Below are positions 56,461 to 64,000 of a stretch of DNA of 64,000 nt, piece by piece. This DNA is from Paulownia fortunei (lineage: Eukaryota > Streptophyta > Magnoliopsida > Lamiales > Paulowniaceae). The translations under genes were made by a program, and so were the position numbers. Under the pieces are notes generated by a model. That model had not been told where the DNA came from. It saw nothing but the letters and a program-made list of their open reading frames with translations, and made no database searches. How positions within the stretch are numbered: the first letter of the stretch is position 1; each line of letters begins with the position of its first letter. The stretch is taken from contig CM033108.1 of assembly GCA_019321725.1 (NCBI GenBank), forward strand, positions 7,148,060 through 7,212,059, read 5' to 3'.

Positions 56461-57202
56461 ATTAGAAAGTCAAAGTCAGTAGTTATTGCATATGATACCG
56501 CATCTTCTTCATCTTCATCATCACTGATATCACTTGGGCATTCTTGTTTGTCAAAATTCATGCTTAACTCAATGGCATGTGCATGAGTTGCCAAGTCTCC
56601 AAAAGTTTTTGGTTTGATTCCTTGAAGTATGTAGCAGAGACCCCATTGCATTCCTTAGACACATATCTCAATTGCAGAAGTTTCTGACAAAGTATCTTTA
56701 CAATTCAAAGATACATTTCTCCAATTATTGATATATTCAAGCACGGGCTCATCTTCTTTTTGTCTTAAGTCAGCAAGTTCAATCATACTAACAATACGAC
56801 GGGTGCTATAAAAATGATTGGAAACTCTTGTTCTAATTGCTCCCAGCTATCAATTGAGTTTGCCTCCAAGTTGGTGTACCAATCAAATGTATTTTCCATC
56901 AATGAGCGAACAAATTGCTTAACCAGACAGCCTCCATATGTTCCAGTATTATTGTGCGTCTCAATAAAATGAGCTATATGTTGCTTCGGGTTTCCTTTGC
57001 CATCAAATTGTTGAAATTTTGGAGGTTGATAGCCAACTGGAATCTTCAAATTGTCAATTCTCTTAGTGTTTGGTTTGACATAAGTCAAAGATAATTTGGA
57101 GCTTCCATCGAATTTTTCATTGATAGTCCTCATGATAAACTCTTTCAGTTGGTTAATAGGAATCAACCCATCGGATGAAACTTGCAACTCTTTAGAAGAC
57201 AC
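56450..57202 (-). pseudogene. Gypsy gag, capsid part
   Basis: On the minus strand, 57202-56783 encodes LKIPVGYQPPKFQQFDGKGN, AHFIETHNNTGTYGG, LVKQFVRSLMENTFDWYTNL and SIDSWEQLEQEF, the capsid landmarks of plant Ty3/Gypsy gag. After a frame break it continues with ELADLRQKEDEPVLEYINNW and LNCKDTLSE, and 56651-56418 with [20 protein letters not shown] and an acidic SDDEDEED stretch. No zinc knuckle, protease, RT or integrase follows; the minisatellite does. Frameshifts and a stop near 56655 make it a pseudogene. Confidence 0.85.
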
Positions 57203-57945
57203 ATCTCTTTCACTTGTTGTTGCTTCATGGATGCCGTAGTTTCGTCATGAGCTTTAATTTGTTTGCCCATTACGCAACTACTATCAGCATTGTCCACTTT
57301 ATTCATCAACTTCGTGATTTGAGAGTCTTGTTCTTGAATATGCTTCATGAGTTCCTTAACAACTTTTATCAAATTTGCAAGTTGTTCTTCTATTGAAGTA
57401 GTTTGGACCACCATGACTGTTGAGACTTCAAAATTTGAGCTTGTAGCAGATTCGAGCATCGTAGTTAGATTCAGCAACTCTTTCTCCGCAACTTCTATTT
57501 CTTGCTTTGCCCCCAGCTTTAGTGGAAATTTGATTGGCAATATTAAAATACCATATTCTTTTTACCCCTCATGCTTGTATTTTGGAGTGGTGGCTTCATG
57601 GTTCGACAAAACACTATCTTCTTTTACCCCCTCATACTTGTGTTTTGGAGTGGTGGCTTCATGGTTCAACAAAACACCATCTTCTTTTGCCCCCTCGTGC
57701 TTGTGTTTTGGAGTAGTGGCTTCATGGCTTAGCAACACAATATCTTTTCTTGCCCCTTTATGCTTGTATTTTGGATTAGTTGCTTCATTGCTCGATAAAA
57801 CACCCTCTTCTTTTGCCTCCCCATGCTTGTGTTTTGGATTGGTGGCTTCAGAACTCAACAAAATATCATCTTTTTTTGCCCCCTCATGCCTTGACATAAG
57901 AAATTTGACATTTGTGAAATTGGAGTGATTGTCCTTCATCTTCAC
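57163..57945 (-). pseudogene. Gypsy gag, N-terminal part with 21-residue tandem repeats
   Basis: 57945-57562 encodes five repeats of 21 residues with consensus HEGAKEDGVLLNHEATTPKHK minus one residue in print here: HEGAKEDGVLLNHEATTPK. Charged and probably disordered. 57540-57163 encodes a helical, coiled-coil-like segment (SIEEQLANLIKVVKELMKHI, QEQDSQITKLMNKVDNADSS). Frame breaks lie at 57540-57562 and 57163-57202. Start is probably the ATG at 57943-57945. The 193-aa plus-strand frame over this region is only the antisense of the repeat. Confidence 0.8.
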
Positions 57946-57997
57946 TTGAACTTTGAACTTGATTTAAAAAGAAGAGATGAGTGGTAGAGATTGTCCC

Positions 57998-58015
57998 ACT
58001 AGGCATGCCAAAAAT
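57998..58015 (-). other. Primer-binding site of the gag-only Gypsy element
   Basis: The minus strand reads TTGGCATGCCTAGTGGGACA-like sequence, a slightly diverged form of the TTGGCACGCCCAGTGGGAC leader found in plant Gypsy elements. It lies just inside the LTR end TTTGTGTTACA. Confidence 0.65.
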
Positions 58016-58017
58016 TT

Positions 58018-58309
58018 GTAACACAAATTTCTGTTGTCTGCAAAATTACAAAAAAGAAAAATAATACAAATAAAATTTTATTGAATTTAATAAAAATATG
58101 TAAATACAATCTCCATTGATCCTCTGATTCTTCTTTGTAAGAAATGTTGACTTTGTGGATTTGGTGACTTCTTGATGGAATCGAACCTCTGATTTCCTCC
58201 AAGGTTGACTTGATTTTCAATAACGTTAATTTGAGGGTTTAGTTAGCAACTTAATCTCAAATTAAATGCTATGATTTGATGAGCTCCATGATGAATGTCT
58301 TGCTTTTTA
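58018..58309 (-). mobile_element. Gag-only Gypsy element, 5' LTR remnant
   Basis: On the minus strand this ends ACAGAAATTTGTGTTACA, followed by the primer-binding site. It represents the U5 side. The rest is lost at a junction with Copia-derived DNA near 58310. Confidence 0.5.
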
Positions 58310-58420
58310 CCTTGAACACTGTGGATCTCCTTGAATTATATGTTATGAGTCACTTTATGCACGACCCTATAGAAGCACATCTCAAGATGGTTCATAGAAT
58401 CTTGCAATACTTGAATGGCA
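58310..58420 (+). pseudogene. Ty1/Copia reverse-transcriptase scrap
   Basis: The plus-strand frame encodes SHFMHDPIEAHLKMVHRILQ followed by YLNGN. This matches the well-known SQFMHDP…HW.A..RILRYLKG motif between RT and RNase H in plant Copia pol. Only about 35 codons remain. The frame then runs into element D, creating a chimeric 67-aa frame with no meaning. Confidence 0.75.
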
Positions 58421-59085
58421 ATAATTCCAATAGGAGTGCATATAAAGGAGATAGAAATTACATTCAGAATAAAAACTAGTGAAAAACGAGACTTGCAGGC
58501 CTCATTTTATTTAAAATACAAAAATAACCAGATATGCATAAAACTACAACAATCACATTAGCCTAGGCTCCATGATCATCCATCAACAATATGCTTAACA
58601 CATAATCATCATTTGAAAATTAAAACTTATAATTTTTTTGATTACAATATATGTTATTTCTTTCAAATTTGGTATTAAAATTTTAATTTTTAAGAGAAAT
58701 AATTTTTCATAAATTAAAATTAAAATTTATTTTAAAAGGAAAACTCAAAAATTCTATGTAATAATTAGCAACAAGATGAGATAAGGCATCTACCCATTGG
58801 GTGGCAAGCTAACTAGCAACCTAGTTGCGCACACAAGGGCCTGCTTGAGGCACCCATCGTGTGCCCTGGTGCTCGCACGTCTAGCACCCAACTAGTTCCA
58901 GCATACCTGGGCAGCCCAACCAACAGGTGGGTTAGGCACGCACACGCTTGGGACCCATCGGGTGCCCATGTACCTACTAACCTATACGTGGAGTGCTTGG
59001 CGCACACACTTTAGGTGATGGATGCCTTGGCTGACTACCCAACAGTCACCCCAATATCAAGCATTCTATTGGTTTTTCATGTTAG
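58421..59085 (-). mobile_element. Element D: partial interior of the B/C family
   Basis: Collinear with 52370-52990 and 60470-61140. Starts at ATTCCAATAGGAGTGCATAT, includes the GC-rich block (58780-59085), and stops at TATTGGTTTTTCATG, before the primer-binding site. The missing end was lost in a recombination with the LTR at 59086. Confidence 0.75.
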
Positions 59086-59297
59086 CAACTAGCGAAGCCA
59101 TATAAACATATTCCTTGATCGCCATCATATCTACAACAATACTTCATAGTTTGTTTGGTCTTGGAACTTCACCTATATCTTATAGTGGTGAATTCTAGAT
59201 ACAGATTACCATTAATTGATACTAATATGAAAAAGATTATTTCTGCAAAAGTGTAAAGACAACCAAACTAATTGGCTCGATGGGCATTACTCTAATA
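59086..59297 (-). mobile_element. Element C, 3' LTR remnant
   Basis: The last 210 bp of the LTR (GATCGCCATCATATCTACAA, TATAGTGGTGAATTCTAGAT, TTACTCTAATA). On its right the minus strand has the polypurine tract GGCAAATGGGAGAT (59298-59311). Confidence 0.75.
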
Positions 59298-61252
59298 ATC
59301 TCCCATTTGCCCTAGAGATAATTACACTTATATTAAGGCCCATCTTGTCAAGATGCTCTTCAAATATTGTCTAAGGAGTTGAATCAGTAAGTATGCTATA
59401 TTTTTTGTCGAGGCAATTCTTACTAGAAGCTATAAGAACGACAGAGCTACCCTTGTATTATTTTCTCTGGTAGGAATTAGCGATAACGGTTATCCTATGC
59501 GAGATCAAAATGAAGCATTCATTCTATTGATATCCTTTTATAATATTATCTTTAATTATAAACGTCTCCATTATTTTGTTCAAATTTCATTACCCTGTAG
59601 ATGATAATTCAAAAAACCTCATTTTCTAGTGGGTTTGAGGTCCAATTGGTATTGTCATGCAACCCAATTTTATGAGCCTATATACAATACTAAAATATGG
59701 TTAACACATTAATCATTGCACCCTTATGCAACTGTCATGCTGTTTTATCTCAACTTTCGCAACTACTCTAATTTTATGAGCTTATATGGTACTTATGTCA
59801 AGCGAGACCCATCAAACATCCATATTAATGAAATATTTAATTATCCCATGACCCGTGGCTAACACTTAACATTGCATTACTTGGTCATCTCCATGCGAGT
59901 AATGATCACATCTTTCCATCAATTAGCATATCCTACATCTCGTGGCTAATGCACTAAATGCAATAGCAAGTCTCATGTCATATACTTTTGATGTAAGGCA
60001 TAGACAACTGGGTCTAACCCAATATGGCTTATATTCGCTTGATACAGAACTAATTAAAGTTATATACTTGAATTTATTTCAAGTGAGGGTCATACTAAAT
60101 ATATTATGCAAGATCACATCAATTTTTTAATCATGTTTATTTAATGTTCACTAATCTAATAAAGGCAAGCATACATCATAAGGAACATATTAAATAAACC
60201 AACCTTACATCACATACATTCTAAAATAAAGAGATGATCATGGGCCTTTAATCCTTTGTGATTCACTCGAGCCAAAATGGATAAAAGTCAATCTAAGAGA
60301 GGTAATTAAAATAAAAATAGATCTATCTCATACATTCATGCGCCTTCATGTCTCACTTTTCCTCTGTCTTCTTTCCATATGCTCGCATTTTTTGCTAAAT
60401 TACAAAAAGATAATCTCACCTCCTAATTCTACTCTCATTATATTTGAAATACTACAAGAAATCTTAGAATAATTCCAATAAGAGTATATATATGAGGGAG
60501 ATAGAAATTACATTTAGAATAAAAACTAGAGAAAAACAAGACGTGTAAGCTCATTTTAATCAAAACGCAAAAATGACTAGATATGCATAAAACTACACCA
60601 ATTAAATTGGCCTAGGCTACATGATTGCCCGTCAACAACATGCTTAATAAATAATCATCATATGAAAATTAAAACATGTAAATTTACCAATTACATTATA
60701 TGTTATATCTCTTTATTTTGGGATTAAAATTTTATTTTTCAAAAAAAATAATTTTTCATAAATTAAAATTATCATTTAATTTTAAAAGAAAAACTCAGAA
60801 ATTCCACGTAGCAATTAGCAATAAGACAGGATAGGCCAGTAGCCTAAGAGAGTTACCCATCGTGTGGCAAGCTACCAAGCAGCCTAGATATACACACGAG
60901 GGGCTGCATGATGCACCCGTCTTATGCCATGGTGCCTGCACGTCTGCCACCCATTGGGTTCCTATGTGCCTGGGCACCCTAACTAATAGGTAGGTTGGGG
61001 CGTCTACATGCTTGGGGACCCATCGAGTGTCGGCATGCCTACCAACCCACATGTGGGGTGCCTAGTGCCCATACTTCAAGTGATGGATGTCTTGGCTAAC
61101 TGCCCAATAGTCACCCCAGCATCAGGCCTTCTATTGGTTTTTTTGTGATACCGACTACCGACTTCACACGTTGGGTATTCTCATTTCCTAAATATTTAAT
61201 TTTCACATAAATTTAAATAATTATAATCATGAAGCTATTAAAAATGCATAAA
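59298..61252 (-). mobile_element. Element C interior, non-coding
   Basis: Collinear with the B interior, with short indels, and without gag or pol. Includes a second GC-rich block at 60835-61170. The local frames of 60-85 aa are not shared with B. Confidence 0.7.
60835..61170. repeat. GC-rich block with imperfect repeats (element C)
   Basis: Counterpart of 52690-53045: GGGGCTGCATGATGCACCCG, CACCCATTGGGTTCCTATGT, GGTTGGGGCGTC, CTTGGGGACCCATCGAGTG. Clear substitutions from the B copy, but the same order of words. Confidence 0.75.
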
Positions 61253-61268
61253 TAGGCTTTGATACTTC
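61253..61268 (-). other. Element C primer-binding site, mutated
   Basis: The minus strand reads GAAGTATCAAAGCCTA where B has GTGGTATCAGAGTCTG, with at least three changes in the tRNA-complementary core. Confidence 0.7.
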
Positions 61269-62150
61269 TGTTGGGTTCATGCAATCCTGGGATGAAAACA
61301 CAGTAAAAATTTAAAAATTTAAAAACACAACAATCGTGAATCATTACATCCCAGAACCCATGCAATATGTATTGAAATGATTCAAATTATTATCCTATGT
61401 TGAATGAATCTCCAAATTCTTTAAATCAAGAACTTTAATTAAAGATTGATTCACTTTTAAGATCCCAATTATTATCCTTCGAATGATATCCACACCTTAG
61501 GAATTTTCTTGAATTTAACTTTGTGCTAGTAAATTATAAGACTAGAATTTGGGAGTGAAGTTTAATAGTGAAGAAAGAATTAAACTAACATAATAAAGGT
61601 GGAATCTTTTTATGGAATATGAGAACTAATAAAGAAGAAGGAAGTGGCACTCCTTTAACCCTAATCCTATATGACATGTATCTTCTTCCTTCCTTATCTC
61701 ATCCGTTATTTCCATTTAAGACTAGAATTCTTTGACTTTTCTGATCAAGGCTCCTAACAAACAAGCCCGTGAACCCTTGGACTTCAACTCTAATTAATTT
61801 AATTAACTCCATTCAATTGATCCTATCAATTAAACAAACATAATTTAATTAATTAAATTGTTCCACTTAGGCATCCTATTCAAATTAGACACAACTAAAT
61901 AATTATATTATTTTATTGGATAAATTAATTTAATTCCTTAAATTAATTTATGTCTTTTTTAATTAATTGATCCAATTAATTATTTAACTCTTCAAGAGTG
62001 CTTAATCTTATTAGGTCCAACTAAATAAATATTTTATTTAATTAAATAAAGTAATTTGACCCTTAAATTAATTTAAGCTCTAATTAATTAATCTTCCCTA
62101 ATTATTTTAATCCAACGTCTTGGATTACCTTCTAAAGTAGACTTCCCAAT
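61269..62150 (-). mobile_element. Element C, 5' LTR (partial)
   Basis: Begins TGTTGGGTTCATGCAATCCT. Parallel to 53204-53875 and extends further through TTAATTAATTAA-rich sequence resembling 7840-7930 in the solo LTR. The right limit is uncertain. Confidence 0.65.
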
Positions 62151-62725
62151 TTGTGTATGACTCCTTAGGTTGCAAGCCTTCGACGATCGAAAATACCTAA
62201 CTATATATCATAGAATATTGGCTATCTAGGGCTACGCTAACAATGACTAACCTACAAGTTATAAGGCAGGAACGATAAGGAGTTAACCATTTCTATGCGG
62301 CTATTGAGCTCTTTGACCGACCTTTCCAAACTTGATAAAGGAATAGAGTAAGGATAGTATCGATCCTGTAGCTACTAAGCTATGAGCTACCCGACTTGCC
62401 TATTCCATCCATAGGAAGGATAGAATAGCAAGTTTATTGATCTTCTTGAAGAGCTTTGTAGAGCCTTCTTGGGTTTCTTAAAGTCTTCTAAGAGATTTTT
62501 AAAGGACTATTAGTGCTAGATTGTTTGTATAATAGTAGCCTTCCGGACCATGTTCTCAATCGTCCTAGAGGCTAGAGCAAGAGTCAAAGCTTTGCTTTGG
62601 TTCACCTCTCAAAAATGGTTGAAGACTTTATTTTCCAGTAAGGAGCCATCCTCTTCACTCCGGCATGCCCCTTTTCATTTTCTCTAAGAACCCATATTCA
62701 TAAGTTATTCGTTTTTAGGCTGCAA
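62151..62725. repeat. Spacer, partly shared with 53876-54205
   Basis: 62440-62725 matches the B-side spacer. 62151-62440 has no counterpart there, so either B lost it or C gained it. It includes GGCTATCTAGGGCTACGC and GATAGTATCGATCCTGTAGC. No gene recognised. Confidence 0.55.
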
Positions 62726-63550
62726 GGAAAACAAACATATTTTGCTTTTTTAATTTTTTCTATTTACATCCTATTTAATTTCTTTGAGGGTAGTTTGTAA
62801 ATAAAATTTATATATTTTTTTAAAAAAAATTATTATGTCTTAATTTCAAATTCTATTCCCACATGCTTTCACTTCATTTCTTGGGGATCTAATATACTTC
62901 CAGTAATGCAAAAAAATCTAGATATATTATGCTTTTATCTTCATTTTCTTTTTTTTTATTTCACAAGTTATATCCTATTTAAATGGTTTTGTGGTTATTG
63001 CACCTCATTGATAAGGTTAAAATGCTAAAAACTAGATAAATTTTAATACACTTTTTTATTGGAGACAGAATCATTAGGTAGAATTTTCATAGATGAGTAG
63101 CGACTTCTACAACCTTTGTTTTGCTCCAATGCCCTCTTAAACAATTACCTCGTCCAAAAAGCTCAAGATTTTGTATTGGGGATCATTTTCACCTTTTTAA
63201 TGACTTAAACAACAGTAGAACTATTAGTTTAGTGGCAATTCAAAGGCGAACCTTTTACCCATCCCTCTTATTTTGTTCAGCAAGGCTATATTACTACTCT
63301 TCTATTTACATATGAGGGGGCCAAATGGAAAATATTTTAATTTTGGAGTCATAAAAAGTAAAAAATTTTTTGAGCAAAGAATTTGAGGATTTCAATAATG
63401 ATGGTTTATGTAGGATTCTTGAATGAAATTAGGATTTGATCAAGGTTTCTCATTGGGAATAAAATGAATAGTAGTAAAGGATTTTGAAAATGGATGGTGG
63501 CATAAATGGATCAGTGGAATTCGAATTATGTCAATTCTATGATAATGATT
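62726..63550 (+). repeat. Fourth copy of the palindrome left arm, internally shortened
   Basis: Starts at GGAAAACAAACATATTTTGC, the same joint with the spacer as at 54206. Collinear with 25590-26300, then a short decayed IDM1-like piece (63375-63550, ATTTGAGGATTTCAATAATG and a GGATCAGTGGAATTCGAATT-like segment). Confidence 0.75.
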
Positions 63551-64000
63551 TGCCTCGCTAAACAAAACAAGAGGGATGGGTAAAAGGTTCACCTTTGAGT
63601 TGCCACCAAACTAATAGTTAAACTATTGTTTAAGTCATTAAAATATGAAAATCCCCAACGTAAAATCTTATGCTTTTGGATTAAGTAATTGTTCGACAAA
63701 GTACTAGAGAAAAGCAAAGGTTCTAAAAGTTGCCACTCACATATGGAAATTCCACCTAAATATTCTGCCTACAGTGAAGAAGTGTATTAAAATTTGTTTG
63801 GTCTTTAACATCTTAACCTTTTCAATGAGGTACAACAACCATCGAAACTATTTAAGTAGGATATAACTTGTGAAATAAAAAAAAGAAAAGAAAAGAAAAT
63901 GAAGATAAAAGCAAAATATATCTAGATTTTTTTGCATTATATGAGATATATTAGATCCCCAAGAAATGAAGTGAAAGCATGTGGGAAAAGAATTTGAAAT
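63551..64000 (-). repeat. Fourth copy, inverted right arm (runs off the window)
   Basis: TGCCTCGCTAAACAAAACAA onward is the inverse of 62840-63294 (TTGTTCAGCAAGGCTATA) and matches 28320-28760 and 39175-39600. The palindrome centre here is a 256-bp asymmetric spacer, because most of the IDM1-like part was deleted. Confidence 0.8.

Noticed and set aside
57347..57928. 193-aa plus-strand frame, the longest in the window
   Set aside because: It is the antisense of the gag repeats and runs through because the 63-bp units are frame-neutral. The minus strand carries recognisable gag.

Overview
The window looks like repeat-dense, non-genic DNA from a eudicot nuclear genome. It is strongly AT-rich and has plant-type MULE, Tourist-like, TRIM, Copia and Gypsy remains, GT-AG introns, and no operon-like gene order. 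I found no intact host gene, rRNA, tRNA, CRISPR array or prokaryote-style system. Almost every long reading frame lies inside a repeat. The species cannot be named from the sequence.

Layout. 1-5.5 kb is a nest: an old Mutator-like element (MULE2) carries a 2.76 kb solo LTR (177-2938) and a Tourist-like MITE (3232-4926) whose middle is an AT-only array. 5.9-9.3 kb holds a second Tourist-like MITE and a TRIM retrotransposon split by a 2.23 kb Copia-type solo LTR with a GGGAT target-site duplication. 10.1-13.3 kb is a second copy of the large solo LTR, with a perfect GTTCG duplication. 14.8-19.5 kb is a decayed LTR retrotransposon on the minus strand. Around 20.3-20.6 kb are weak traces of a host 5' exon. 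22.1-24.2 kb is a third, truncated copy of the large LTR.

24.7-33.15 kb (E1) and 35.75-47.1 kb (E2) are two copies of one compound repeat. Each begins with a long palindrome (arms of about 2.4-2.5 kb) whose central ends carry a decayed copy of an IDM1-like (PHD-finger, Jas/TIFY-type) gene fragment. This is followed by a purine-rich minisatellite, an array of small hairpins, and about 2.6 kb of non-coding DNA. E2 additionally gained a Gypsy gag fragment and a 2.63 kb MULE (MULE1) carrying a GRF zinc-finger/transmembrane gene. E1 preserves the unoccupied MULE target. Two more pieces of the palindromic repeat are at 54.2-55.3 kb (cut by a 100-N gap) and 62.7-64.0 kb.

47.7-63 kb is mostly non-autonomous LTR elements: a truncated LTR, two related elements (B and C) with intact PBS and PPT signals but a non-coding 1.9 kb interior with a GC-rich block, a gag-only Gypsy element (55.4-58.3 kb) with a 21-residue repeat and a hairpin minisatellite, and a scrap of Copia reverse transcriptase.

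The strongest candidate for unusual biology is the repeated, diverged palindrome made from an IDM1-like gene. It could template hairpin RNA against a chromatin anti-silencing gene. That function is inference; the palindromes themselves are directly visible. All homology calls were made by eye, without database searches.
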